From assembly GCA_030639105.1 (NCBI GenBank), contig DAOWDI010000244.1, positions 1-8,713 of the forward strand: DNA of 8,713 nt, read 5' to 3'. The position numbers were made by a program, and so were the translations under genes. Source of the stretch: Gammaproteobacteria bacterium. Its GTDB lineage: Bacteria; Pseudomonadota; Gammaproteobacteria; Ga0077536. Below the pieces are notes generated by a model. That model saw only the letters and a list, made by a program, of their open reading frames with translations, had not been told where the DNA came from and ran no database searches. Below, in pieces: positions 1-6,484 of this stretch (position 1 is its first letter; each line of letters starts with the position of its first letter).

Positions 1-192
1 CCTCTACCGACGAAAAAGGAGCGGTTTACCGTACTTATATCGCCTCACGTCGACAAGGACGCGCGCGATCAATACGAGATCCGTACGCACAAGCGGTTGC
101 TCGATATCGTGAATCCGACCGATAAAACCGTTGACGCGCTGATGAAGCTTGATCTTGCTGCCGGCGTCGACGTCCAGATCAAGCTCAGCTAG
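1..192 (+). CDS. rpsJ: 30S ribosomal protein S10, 3' part (5' end outside window)
   Basis: The reading frame is open from base 1 and ends at TAG 190-192, giving the last 63 residues of S10. The first residues ([20 protein letters not shown]) align with E. coli S10 from residue 41, so about 40 N-terminal residues are missing to the left. The C-terminus ([13 protein letters not shown]) is intact and ends at the same point as the 103-residue E. coli protein. S10 is a 30S head protein that binds 16S rRNA; in enterobacteria it also forms the NusB-NusE antitermination factor. It is the first gene of the S10 operon, so the operon promoter and any L4-controlled leader lie outside this window. rplC follows after 19 nt. 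The identification is certain; only the truncation limits it. Confidence 0.97.
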   Translation, partial: PLPTKKERFTVLISPHVDKDARDQYEIRTHKRLLDIVNPTDKTVDALMKLDLAAGVDVQIKLS

Positions 193-211
193 GGTATCAG
201 GAGTAATCGGT

Positions 212-859
212 ATGGCACTCGGACTTATGGGACAAAAGCGCGGAATGACGCGGCTGTTTTCTGAAAGTGGCGAATCGATTCCAGTCACCGTGGTAGAGGT
301 CGCACCGAATCGGATCACCCGGATCAAGACTTTAGCAAGCGACGGCTATAACGCAGTACAAATTACAGCGGGTACACGCCGGCGCAACCGGATCAATAAG
401 CCAGAATCGGGGGAATTCGCTAAGAGCGCCGTTGAGGCGGGGCGCGGGTTATGGGAATTCCGCGTGGATGAAGGGGAAGCCGATAACCTTGAAGCCGGGG
501 CGGAATTAAAGGCGGATTTATTCGAAGCGGGCCAGAGTGTTGATATAACGGGGACGACAATCGGCAAGGGTTATGCTGGTGTTGTTAAGCGTCATAATTT
601 CCATATGGGCGACGCCACCCATGGCAACTCGCTAGCTCATCGGGTTCCCGGTTCGATCGGGCAGTGCCAAACGCCTGGCCGTGTATTCAAAGGCAAGCGT
701 ATGTCCGGCCATATGGGCAACGTCCGTCGTACAATACAGGGCCTGGAGGTCGTGCGAGTCGACAATGAACGGAATCTTCTGATGATCAAGGGAGCCGTTC
801 CCGGCGCGAAAGGCGGCGATATCATGATCAGACCCTCAGTTAAGGCATGTGGAAGTTAA
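212..859 (+). CDS. rplC: 50S ribosomal protein L3
   Basis: This encodes 215 residues, against 209 in E. coli. L3 is one of the first proteins to bind 23S rRNA, near its 3' end, and its long central loop reaches toward the peptidyl-transferase centre. Recognisable blocks are the N-terminus ([13 protein letters not shown]), [10 protein letters not shown] near residues 75-84, and the loop [20 protein letters not shown] around 137-156. Gln153 matches E. coli Gln150, the residue methylated by PrmB; its preceding residue is Cys here and Asn in E. coli. The ATG at 212 is chosen because AGGAG lies at 199-203 with an 8-nt spacer and the protein then starts like its homologues. A TTG at 149 in the same frame would overlap rpsJ and is rejected. 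Confidence 0.98.
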   Translation: MALGLMGQKRGMTRLFSESGESIPVTVVEVAPNRITRIKTLASDGYNAVQITAGTRRRNRINKPESGEFAKSAVEAGRGLWEFRVDEGEADNLEAGAELKADLFEAGQSVDITGTTIGKGYAGVVKRHNFHMGDATHGNSLAHRVPGSIGQCQTPGRVFKGKRMSGHMGNVRRTIQGLEVVRVDNERNLLMIKGAVPGAKGGDIMIRPSVKACGS

Positions 860-874
860 ATAGTACAAGTAGTC

Positions 875-1495
875 ATGGAATTGCAGATTCAATCATTTGC
901 GAGCGGTGATGCAGCGGGAAACGTCGCGCTGTCCGAAGATATATTCGCCCGTGTGTATAACGAACCGCTGGTTCACCAGATAGTGACTGCGTATCTTGCC
1001 GGTGCACGGCGTGGAACAAAGGCGAGCAAGAGTCGCTCAGCGGTACGTGGTGGCGGCGCCAAACCATTTCGCCAAAAAGGTCTCGGCCGGGCGCGTGCTG
1101 GCACGATCCGCAGTCCAATATGGCGCGGTGGCGGTGTGAGCTTTGCTGCATCTCCGCGAAGTTATGCGCAAAAGGTCAATCGCAAGATGTATCGCAATGC
1201 GCTGTGTTCGATATTCTCGGAATTATTGCGTCAGGAACGAATCGTGGTAGTCGATTCGTGCGAAATGACGGAGCCAAAAACCAAAGTGCTGGTGGGTGTG
1301 CTAAAGAATTTTGATGCGAGCGATGTCCTGATAATCGCTGAAGATGTCTCGGAAAACCTCTATCTCGCGGCACGCAATCTTTACTGGGTCGGCCTCGTCG
1401 ATGTTGCAACAATCGACCCGGCCATGCTTTTAACATACGAAAAAATCATCATATCAAAAGCCGCGCTGGGGCGAATCGAGGATCGGTTGAAATGA
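875..1495 (+). CDS. rplD: 50S ribosomal protein L4
   Basis: This encodes 206 residues (E. coli 201). L4 has a globular domain on the 50S surface and a long loop that reaches the peptide exit tunnel; in E. coli it also represses its own operon by transcription attenuation and translational control. The N-terminus starts MELQIQ and the block EPLVHQIVTAYLAGARRGTK spans about residues 30-49. The extended loop is roughly residues 50-95 and contains RQKG, where Lys68 matches E. coli Lys63, a macrolide-resistance site. Within the loop Phe65 and Leu70 replace the usual Trp and Thr. The gene starts 15 nt after rplC with no Shine-Dalgarno sequence at a workable distance (GGAAG at 851-855 is 19 nt away), so it may rely on coupling to rplC. 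Six of its 14 Ile codons are ATA. It overlaps rplW by 4 nt. Confidence 0.97.
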   Translation: MELQIQSFASGDAAGNVALSEDIFARVYNEPLVHQIVTAYLAGARRGTKASKSRSAVRGGGAKPFRQKGLGRARAGTIRSPIWRGGGVSFAASPRSYAQKVNRKMYRNALCSIFSELLRQERIVVVDSCEMTEPKTKVLVGVLKNFDASDVLIIAEDVSENLYLAARNLYWVGLVDVATIDPAMLLTYEKIIISKAALGRIEDRLK

Positions 1496-1788
1496 ATCGC
1501 GAACGGCTGATGCAGGTTCTGGTCGAACCCAAAATCTCAGAAAAGGCGACGCGCGTTGCCGATGAAAATCGTCAATATGTTTTTCGAGTGCTTTCAGATG
1601 CGACTAAACCTGAGATCAAGGCCGCGGTGGAAGAACTCTTCAGCGTTAAAGTCGAGAATGTGCAGGTTTCGAATGTTCCCACCAAGACGCGCTTTTTTCG
1701 CGGTAATGCCGGTGTTCGACGAGCCTGGAAAAAAGCTTACGTCAAACTTAAGTCCGGCTTTGACATCGATTTTCTATCGGCTGATTGA
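1492..1788 (+). CDS. rplW: 50S ribosomal protein L23
   Basis: This encodes 98 residues (E. coli 100). L23 binds domain III of 23S rRNA at the rim of the exit tunnel and is the docking site for trigger factor and SRP. The N-terminal block [12 protein letters not shown] contains Glu17, equivalent to E. coli Glu18, the key contact for trigger factor. The later [19 protein letters not shown] and [16 protein letters not shown] blocks are family hallmarks. The ATG sits in the ATGA overlap with the rplD stop codon, with GAGGA at 1478-1482 and a 9-nt spacer, so L4 and L23 translation are likely coupled. Nothing in the protein is out of the ordinary. Confidence 0.97.
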   Translation: MNRERLMQVLVEPKISEKATRVADENRQYVFRVLSDATKPEIKAAVEELFSVKVENVQVSNVPTKTRFFRGNAGVRRAWKKAYVKLKSGFDIDFLSAD

Positions 1789-1808
1789 CGAGTGAGGAAA
1801 TAGCGGAT

Positions 1809-2636
1809 ATGGCTCTGATCAAATCGAAACCGACTTCACCAGGGCGGCGCGGAAGCGTTCGCGTGGTGACGCCTGAGTTATACAAAGGTGAGCCTCATGG
1901 ACCATTGCTCGAGGCGCAAAAACGCACTTCGGGTCGCAATAACGACGGGCGTATCACGGTGCGCCACCGCGGTGGCGGCCACAAGCAACGCTACCGTCGC
2001 ATCGATTTTAAGCGCCGTAAGGACGGAGTTCCCGCCAAGGTCGAGCGTTTAGAGTACGATCCCAACCGGTCGGCCCATATCGCGCTGCTGTTATACGCGG
2101 ACGGCGAACGGCGATATATCATCGCGCCGAAGGGTTTGACCGCTGGAGCCACCGTGCGGTCGGGTTCGGATGCGCCGATTCAAGCTGGAAGCTGCTTGCC
2201 GTTACGAAATATTCCAGTCGGAACGATCGTTCACTGTGTCGAACTCAAACCGGAGAAGGGTGCGCAAATTGGGCGCAGCGCCGGTGCCGGCATCCAATAT
2301 ATTGCGCGTGAAGGTGCTTCTGCTACGTTGCGTTTGCGCTCAGGCGAAATGCGCAAGGTGCCTGTGGAATGTCGAGCAACGATTGGCGAGGTCGGTAACT
2401 CCGAACATTCTTTGCGTTCGCTCGGCAAGGCCGGCGCCAAGCGTTGGCGCGGCGTACGGCCGACGGTAAGGGGCGTCGCTATGAACCCGGTCGATCATCC
2501 GCATGGTGGCGGTGAAGGCCGCACCTCAGGCGGCCGCCACCCCGTCAGTCCGTGGGGACAGCCAACGAAAGGCCACAAGACCCGAACCAACAAGCGAACC
2601 GATCAATTCATCGTTCGCCGGCGCAATAAACGCTGA
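1809..2636 (+). CDS. rplB: 50S ribosomal protein L2
   Basis: This encodes 275 residues (E. coli 273). L2 is a primary 23S rRNA-binding protein needed for subunit association and for peptidyl-transferase activity. An N-terminal OB-like RNA-binding domain covers about residues 40-120 ([29 protein letters not shown]). An SH3-like domain follows at about 125-200. The C-terminal tail carries [13 protein letters not shown] near 225-237; His230 corresponds to the functionally important His229 in E. coli numbering. The ATG at 1809 is preferred because GAGG at 1794-1797 precedes it by 11 nt and the product then starts [14 protein letters not shown] as homologues do. A TTG at 1785 would add eight unrelated residues overlapping rplW. 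The region lacks the one-residue insertion I recall from betaproteobacterial L2 after FKRN. Confidence 0.98.
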   Translation: MALIKSKPTSPGRRGSVRVVTPELYKGEPHGPLLEAQKRTSGRNNDGRITVRHRGGGHKQRYRRIDFKRRKDGVPAKVERLEYDPNRSAHIALLLYADGERRYIIAPKGLTAGATVRSGSDAPIQAGSCLPLRNIPVGTIVHCVELKPEKGAQIGRSAGAGIQYIAREGASATLRLRSGEMRKVPVECRATIGEVGNSEHSLRSLGKAGAKRWRGVRPTVRGVAMNPVDHPHGGGEGRTSGGRHPVSPWGQPTKGHKTRTNKRTDQFIVRRRNKR

Positions 2637-2650
2637 TTGCGGAGTTAGTT

Positions 2651-2923
2651 ATGCCACGTTCTATTAAGAAGGGTCCGTTTGTAGACCATCATTTACAGCA
2701 GAAGGTCGACGTTTCGCGGGCGAATAACGACAAGCGTCCGATCAAGACGTGGTCGCGGCGTTCGATGATCGTCCCCGATATGGTTGGCCTGACAATCGCG
2801 GTGCACAACGGTCGTCAGCATATGCCCGTGTACATTAGTGAGAACATGGTTGGGCATAAGCTCGGCGAATTTGCGCCGACGCGAACATTTCGCGGACACG
2901 CGGCCGATCGGAAAGTGAGATAG
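2651..2923 (+). CDS. rpsS: 30S ribosomal protein S19
   Basis: This encodes 90 residues (E. coli 92). S19 sits in the 30S head next to S13 and contacts the A-site finger bridge. The start [15 protein letters not shown] is nearly invariant in the family. The core [20 protein letters not shown] (about 34-53) and the signature [16 protein letters not shown] (about 68-83) are intact. The ATG has GGAG at 2641-2644 with a 6-nt spacer. The gene lies 14 nt after rplB and 13 nt before rplV, the canonical position between L2 and L22. Confidence 0.97.
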   Translation: MPRSIKKGPFVDHHLQQKVDVSRANNDKRPIKTWSRRSMIVPDMVGLTIAVHNGRQHMPVYISENMVGHKLGEFAPTRTFRGHAADRKVR

Positions 2924-2936
2924 CGAGGATAATCTG

Positions 2937-3275
2937 ATGGCTACGGTCGCAAAACTCAAGAATGCGGGAATTTCTGCGCAGAAGGTACGGTTGGTTGCCG
3001 ACCAGATACGTGGCATGCCGGTTGGCAGTGCGATAAATCTGTTGACGTTCAGTAACAAAAAAGCAGCAAAGATTATCAAGAAGGTTTTAGAATCCGCCAT
3101 CGCCAATGCTGAGCATAACGATGCCGCGGACGTAGACGAACTGACCGTTAGCGAAATCATGATCGACGAGGGCCGGACGATGAAAAGATGGCGTCCTCGC
3201 GCTCGTGGCAGAGCAAACAGGATATTAAAACGTATGAGTCACGTCACCGTGGCCGTCGCGGAAACGGGGCAATAA
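2937..3275 (+). CDS. rplV: 50S ribosomal protein L22
   Basis: This encodes 112 residues (E. coli 110). L22 contacts all six domains of 23S rRNA and sends a beta-hairpin into the exit tunnel, where with L4 it forms the constriction. The N-terminal half shows [16 protein letters not shown] (11-26) and the [19 protein letters not shown] helix (43-61). The hairpin is about residues 78-105: [20 protein letters not shown]. Met82-Lys83-Arg84 occupies the same positions as the MKR whose deletion gives erythromycin resistance in E. coli. Arg80 stands where most bacteria have Pro, and Trp85 follows the MKR. GAGGA at 2925-2929 is the ribosome-binding site, with a 7-nt spacer. rpsC starts 2 nt after its stop. 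Confidence 0.97.
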   Translation: MATVAKLKNAGISAQKVRLVADQIRGMPVGSAINLLTFSNKKAAKIIKKVLESAIANAEHNDAADVDELTVSEIMIDEGRTMKRWRPRARGRANRILKRMSHVTVAVAETGQ

Positions 3276-3277
3276 CG

Positions 3278-3955
3278 ATGGGACAAAAGGTTCACCCATA
3301 TGGTATTCGTCTCGGCATAGTCAAGGACTGGACGTCGATGTGGTATGCCGATACAAAGAATTATGCGAATTATCTCAATGCAGATTTGGAAATCCGTAAT
3401 TTTCTTCGTAAAAAGCTTGCCCATGCATCGGTGAGCCGTATTCAGATTGAACGTCCTGCTCACAATGCTCGCATCGTTATCCATACAGCTCGCCCGGGCA
3501 TCGTGATCGGCAAGAAGGGCGAAGACATCGAAGCATTGAGAAAGCAGGTCACCAGGCTGCTGGGGGTTCCGGTGCATATCAGTGTAGAAGAAATTCGCAA
3601 GCCGGAACTCGACGCCTATCTCGTAGCCGAATCGGTGGCTCAGCAACTAGAACGCCGGATCATGTTTCGTCGAGCCATGAAACGGGCCGTTTCCAACTCG
3701 ATGCGTCTCGGCGCACAAGGGATCAAGATCAACGTTGCCGGTCGACTGAACGGCGCGGAGATCGCTCGATCGGAGTGGTATCGTGAGGGTCGTGTACCGC
3801 TGCACACCCTGCGCGCTGATATCGACTATGGCCTTGCGGAAGCCAAGACGACTTATGGCGTGATTGGAGTAAAGGTTTGGATATTCAAAGGCGAGATCAT
3901 TCCGCGGGCCGATAAGCCGGAAGAAGAATCTAGTGAAGCGGCGGCTGGGGGCTAA
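3278..3955 (+). CDS. rpsC: 30S ribosomal protein S3
   Basis: This encodes 225 residues (E. coli 233). S3 lines the mRNA entry channel in the 30S head and takes part in mRNA unwinding with S4 and S5. The start [13 protein letters not shown] is diagnostic. A type II KH domain follows, with its GxxG loop GKKG at residues 78-81 ([17 protein letters not shown]). Arg131, Arg132 and Lys135 match the E. coli residues implicated in ribosomal helicase activity. The C-terminal domain holds [34 protein letters not shown] (151-184), and a short acidic, Ala/Gly-rich tail closes the protein. The ATG at 3278 is used because homologues start there; an in-frame upstream start at 3188 lies within rplV and adds 30 unrelated residues. 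The only Shine-Dalgarno-like sequence is GGGG at 3266-3269, so coupling to rplV is likely. Confidence 0.98.
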   Translation: MGQKVHPYGIRLGIVKDWTSMWYADTKNYANYLNADLEIRNFLRKKLAHASVSRIQIERPAHNARIVIHTARPGIVIGKKGEDIEALRKQVTRLLGVPVHISVEEIRKPELDAYLVAESVAQQLERRIMFRRAMKRAVSNSMRLGAQGIKINVAGRLNGAEIARSEWYREGRVPLHTLRADIDYGLAEAKTTYGVIGVKVWIFKGEIIPRADKPEEESSEAAAGG

Positions 3956-3958
3956 GTC

Positions 3959-4372
3959 GTGTTACAACCGAAAACGACAAAATTCAGGAAACAGCAGAAG
4001 GGTAGAAACCGGGGCTTGGCGCTGCGCGGTAGCAAGGTAAGCTTTGGAGAGTACGGTCTCAAAGCGACAACGCGCGGCCGCCTGACGTCTCGGCAAATAG
4101 AGGCTGCCCGGCGTGCGATCACCCGGCATGTAAAACGTGGTGCGAAGGTGTGGATCCGCGTGTTTCCAGACAAGCCGATATCGAAGAAACCGCTCGAAGT
4201 CCGTCAGGGTAAGGGCAAGGGTAACGTCGAATATTGGGTCGCCGAAGTAAAGCCCGGCACCGTGCTGTACGAAATGCAGGGTGTCGGGGAAGATCTTGCA
4301 CGCGAAGCATTTCGGCTCGCTGGGGCGAAGCTCCCGGTTAGAACAATATTTGCGACGCGGAAATTAATGTAA
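3959..4372 (+). CDS. rplP: 50S ribosomal protein L16 (GTG start)
   Basis: This encodes 137 residues (E. coli 136). L16 is a late-assembly 50S protein near the A site that helps position tRNA. It starts [19 protein letters not shown], exactly where E. coli L16 starts, but from a GTG codon (3959-3961). There is no ATG nearby, so GTG is almost certainly the real start; G-rich 3947-3951 within the end of rpsC may serve as a poor ribosome-binding site. Other blocks are [24 protein letters not shown] (33-56), [18 protein letters not shown] and [22 protein letters not shown]. Arg82 corresponds to E. coli Arg81, the residue hydroxylated by YcfD (RoxA). Its TAA overlaps the rpmC ATG by one base. Confidence 0.96.
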   Translation: MLQPKTTKFRKQQKGRNRGLALRGSKVSFGEYGLKATTRGRLTSRQIEAARRAITRHVKRGAKVWIRVFPDKPISKKPLEVRQGKGKGNVEYWVAEVKPGTVLYEMQGVGEDLAREAFRLAGAKLPVRTIFATRKLM

Positions 4373-4572
4373 TGAAAGCAAAAGAACTACGCGAGAAAAC
4401 CGCGGAGCAGTTAAACGAATTGCTGCTTGAAAGGCGACGCGAACAATTCAACCTGCGTATGCAGGCAGGGTCGGGGCAGCCGCCCCGATCGAGTCAGTTT
4501 GGTGTGATTCGGCGTGACATTGCACGCATTAAATTGATTCTTGGCGAAAAGAAATTGGGTAACGCAGCATGA
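4372..4572 (+). CDS. rpmC: 50S ribosomal protein L29
   Basis: This encodes 66 residues (E. coli 63). L29 is a small, two-helix protein that lies beside L23 near the tunnel exit. The pattern [10 protein letters not shown] at the start, REQFNLRMQ at residues 23-31 and RRDIARIK at 47-54 is typical of gammaproteobacterial L29. The start overlaps the rplP stop (TAATG), and the stop overlaps the rpsQ start (ATGA), so the three genes appear translationally coupled. GGAA at 4359-4362 is the only Shine-Dalgarno-like sequence, with a 9-nt spacer. Confidence 0.96.
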   Translation: MKAKELREKTAEQLNELLLERRREQFNLRMQAGSGQPPRSSQFGVIRRDIARIKLILGEKKLGNAA

Positions 4573-4835
4573 GTGAACAAGGCAGCATGGCGCGGACGGT
4601 TGTCGGCGAAGTCGTGAGTAATCGGATGGAAAAGACAATTTCGGTTCTCGTTGAGCGTCAGGTCGAACACCCGCTGTACAAGAAGTACATTCGCCGTTCG
4701 ACTAAGTTGTTGGCTCATGATGAAAATAACGAGTGCAATCAGGGTGATACCGTAGCAATCGAAGAATGTCGACCGCTGTCTAAGAGAAAGGCTTGGCGAC
4801 TGCAGAAAGTGCTACAGCGCGCACCACAGGTTTAG
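4569..4835 (+). CDS. rpsQ: 30S ribosomal protein S17
   Basis: This encodes 88 residues (E. coli 84). S17 is an OB-fold primary binding protein for the 5' domain of 16S rRNA. Conserved blocks are [16 protein letters not shown] (15-30), [23 protein letters not shown] (34-56) and [19 protein letters not shown] (64-82). The assigned ATG overlaps the rpmC stop as ATGA. A second in-frame ATG at 4587 (Met7) shares the flanking GCAGCATG and has AAGG four bases upstream. Homologues begin between the two points, so the start is slightly uncertain. This is the last gene of the S10 operon in E. coli; here rplN follows after only 37 nt. Confidence 0.96.
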   Translation: MSEQGSMARTVVGEVVSNRMEKTISVLVERQVEHPLYKKYIRRSTKLLAHDENNECNQGDTVAIEECRPLSKRKAWRLQKVLQRAPQV

Positions 4836-4872
4836 CAGAAGAACGGGCGTACACACGGCGGAGACGGCTACA

Positions 4873-5241
4873 ATGATACAAATGCAATCGATGCTTGATG
4901 CAGCCGACAACAGCGGTGCGCGCCGCCTGATGTGCATCAAGGTACTGGGCGGGTCTCGGCGCCGCTACGCGAATATCGGTGACGTCATCAAGGTTACGGT
5001 TAAGGAGGCGATACCGAAAGGAAAAGTGAGAAAAGGCGAGGTGTTCGAGGCGGTGGTGGTGCGAACACGAAAAGGCGTACGGCGCCCGGACGGATCGCTT
5101 ATTCGTTTTGACGGCAACGCGGCGGTGCTCCTGGACAAGCAGTTGCAACCGATCGGCACACGAATTTTCGGACCCGTGACTCGCGAATTGCGTACTGAGC
5201 GTTTCATGCGGATCGTCTCGCTCGCTCCGGAAGTACTTTGA
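4873..5241 (+). CDS. rplN: 50S ribosomal protein L14
   Basis: This encodes 122 residues (E. coli 123). L14 is a five-stranded beta-barrel protein on the subunit interface; it makes intersubunit bridges and is the binding site of the silencing factor RsfS. Family hallmarks are [21 protein letters not shown] (7-27), the signature [20 protein letters not shown] (61-80) and [13 protein letters not shown] (94-106). GGAG at 4860-4863 is the ribosome-binding site with a 9-nt spacer. It is the first gene of the spc operon in E. coli. Inside the gene, at 5001-5008, the codons for Val-Lys-Glu-Ala create an 8-base Shine-Dalgarno-like sequence with no start codon after it. Confidence 0.98.
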   Translation: MIQMQSMLDAADNSGARRLMCIKVLGGSRRRYANIGDVIKVTVKEAIPKGKVRKGEVFEAVVVRTRKGVRRPDGSLIRFDGNAAVLLDKQLQPIGTRIFGPVTRELRTERFMRIVSLAPEVL

Positions 5242-5256
5242 GTCAGGGTGGCCGGT

Positions 5257-5574
5257 ATGAAGAAAATTAGAAAAGGCGATGAAATTTACGTTCTGTCCGG
5301 GAGAGACAGGGGAAAGCGTGGGGTAGTGCTGCGGGTCTTAGGCCAGGACCGCGTGATTGTCGAGGCCGTGCACGTCGTTAAACGCCATACCAAGCCCAAC
5401 CCGCAGGCCGGGAAGCCTGGTGGAATCGTTGAGAAGGAAGCGCCGATACACATATCGAATATCGCTTTGTTCAATCCAGTGACGCAAAAGCCCGATCGCG
5501 TTGCTATCCAGACCCTGGAAGACAATCGCAAGGTGCGGGTCTTTAAATCGACCAATGAGGTGGTCGACATTTAG
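5257..5574 (+). CDS. rplX: 50S ribosomal protein L24
   Basis: This encodes 105 residues (E. coli 104). L24 is an assembly initiator that binds the 5' region of 23S rRNA near the tunnel exit. A KOW motif covers about residues 3-30 ([19 protein letters not shown]), followed by [34 protein letters not shown]. The ATG at 5257 is chosen because AGGG at 5245-5248 precedes it by 8 nt and MKKIRKGDE resembles homologous N-termini. A GTG at 5248 would add three residues, but it sits in that ribosome-binding site and has no good site of its own. The stop TAG at 5572-5574 lies in the loop of a possible hairpin in front of rplE. Confidence 0.96.
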   Translation: MKKIRKGDEIYVLSGRDRGKRGVVLRVLGQDRVIVEAVHVVKRHTKPNPQAGKPGGIVEKEAPIHISNIALFNPVTQKPDRVAIQTLEDNRKVRVFKSTNEVVDI

Positions 5575-5583
5575 TTGTCGAGG
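5548..5583 (+). promoter_or_regulatory. Alternative hairpins over rplX stop and rplE ribosome-binding site (candidate translational control element)
   Basis: Three copies of TCGA (5548-5551, 5564-5567, 5578-5581) allow two exclusive RNA stems. Stem A pairs TCGACC 5548-5553 with GGTCGA 5562-5567 (8-nt loop). Stem B pairs TCGACA 5564-5569 with TGTCGA 5576-5581 (6-nt loop containing the rplX TAG) and takes up the first half of the rplE GAGG ribosome-binding site (5580-5583). In E. coli, ribosomal protein S8 represses the spc operon by binding mRNA around the rplE start. I cannot recognise an S8-type core here, so the link to S8 rests on position only. Stems of 6 bp can also arise by chance. Confidence 0.3.
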
Positions 5584-5588
5584 TAACG

Positions 5589-6128
5589 ATGGCCAGATTG
5601 GAAACAGAGTATCGCGAAAAGCTCGTTAGTCAGCTCAAGGAACAATTTAATTTCAAGAGCGTGATGGAAGTTCCGCGGATCACGAAAGTGACGCTAAATA
5701 TGGGGCTTGGTGAGGCAACGACGGATAAAAAGGTCATGGAAAATGCTTTGAGTGACCTGGAACTAATCGCTGGTCAGAAGCCGGTCGTCTGCTTGGCTAG
5801 GAGGTCAATAGCCGGATTCAAGATACGCGACGGTTGGCCGATTGGCGCGAAGGTGACGCTCAGACGCGAACGGATGTTCGAGTTTTTGGATCGGCTTATC
5901 AATGTTGCGATACCGCGTATTCGTGACTTTCGCGGATTCAGCACTCGCGCATTTGACGGTCGCGGTAACTATACGGTGGGCGTGCGCGAACAGATTATTT
6001 TCCCCGAAATTGATTACGACAAGATCGATGCGATCCGAGGGTTGGATATCTGCATTACGACCACTGCAAAAAATGACGACGAGGGGCGCGCGTTGTTGCA
6101 GGCATTCAAGTTTCCACTACAAACCTGA
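5589..6128 (+). CDS. rplE: 50S ribosomal protein L5
   Basis: This encodes 179 residues, the same length as in E. coli. L5 binds 5S rRNA with L18 and L25 in the central protuberance and contacts the P-site tRNA and S13. The blocks are [16 protein letters not shown] (28-43), [34 protein letters not shown] (59-92), a conserved RDFRGFS near 112-118, and [30 protein letters not shown] at 5580-5583 is the ribosome-binding site, five bases from the ATG. Arg71 and Arg72 are encoded by a rare tandem AGG AGG (5799-5804), which also forms AGGAGGT. The rpsN ribosome-binding site overlaps its stop codon (TGAGG). Confidence 0.98.
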   Translation: MARLETEYREKLVSQLKEQFNFKSVMEVPRITKVTLNMGLGEATTDKKVMENALSDLELIAGQKPVVCLARRSIAGFKIRDGWPIGAKVTLRRERMFEFLDRLINVAIPRIRDFRGFSTRAFDGRGNYTVGVREQIIFPEIDYDKIDAIRGLDICITTTAKNDDEGRALLQAFKFPLQT

Positions 6129-6138
6129 GGCTCTCGTT

Positions 6139-6444
6139 ATGGCAAAAAAGTCAATGATCAACCGTGAACGCAAACGTGCAGTGTTGGCCAAACGTTTTGC
6201 GGTTAAGCGTGCCCTATTAAGATCGGCGATTTCGGATCTCAGTCTCACGCCGGAAGAACGCGAGGGGGCTCGGGTCAAATTGCAAAAGCTGCCGCGCGAT
6301 TCGAGTCCTTCTCGAGGCCGCAATCGTTGCCGCCTTACGGGAAGACCGCATGGCTACTACCGTAAGTTTGGGCTGGGTAGAAATGAGTTGCGCCGACTGG
6401 CGATGGAGGGGCATGTGCCCGGTCTGGTCAAGGCAAGTTGGTAG
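6139..6444 (+). CDS. rpsN: 30S ribosomal protein S14, zinc-independent type
   Basis: This encodes 101 residues, the same length as in E. coli. S14 is a late-assembling 30S head protein beside S3, S10 and S19. It is the long form without zinc ligands: the only cysteine is Cys64 and there is no CxxC pair. Hallmarks are [27 protein letters not shown] (51-64), [15 protein letters not shown] (67-81) and the ending [12 protein letters not shown] at 6127-6130 overlaps the rplE TGA and precedes the ATG by 8 nt. The same frame is open upstream to 5902 inside rplE, but homologues begin at MAKKS. Confidence 0.98.
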   Translation: MAKKSMINRERKRAVLAKRFAVKRALLRSAISDLSLTPEEREGARVKLQKLPRDSSPSRGRNRCRLTGRPHGYYRKFGLGRNELRRLAMEGHVPGLVKASW

Positions 6445-6484
6445 ACCACCAGTAATTCTGGACAGGCGAAAGAGAACTATAGAA

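Noticed and set aside
1785..1808. TTG start giving L2 eight extra residues
   Set aside because: It overlaps the rplW stop region, has no homologous residues, and the ATG at 1809 has a proper ribosome-binding site.
2693..3160. 155-codon minus-strand open frame across rpsS and rplV
   Set aside because: It is a shadow frame; its hydrophobic stretch is the reverse reading of Lys- and Ala-rich L22 codons, not evidence of a membrane protein.
3188..3277. Upstream extension of S3 by 30 residues
   Set aside because: It lies inside rplV in another frame; S3 proteins start at MGQKVHP.
4869..4874. TACAAT resembling a sigma-70 -10 box at the rplN start
   Set aside because: No -35 element lies about 17 nt upstream, and a transcript from here would start downstream of the rplN start codon.
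6449..6461. CCAG/CTGG 4-bp hairpin between rpsN and rpsH
   Set aside because: It is too short and lacks a T-run, so it is not a terminator.
6350..6484. Upstream extension of S8, including an ATG at 6413 after a G-rich sequence
   Set aside because: It lies mostly in rpsN in another frame; the extension does not resemble S8, which starts M-x-MQDPI.
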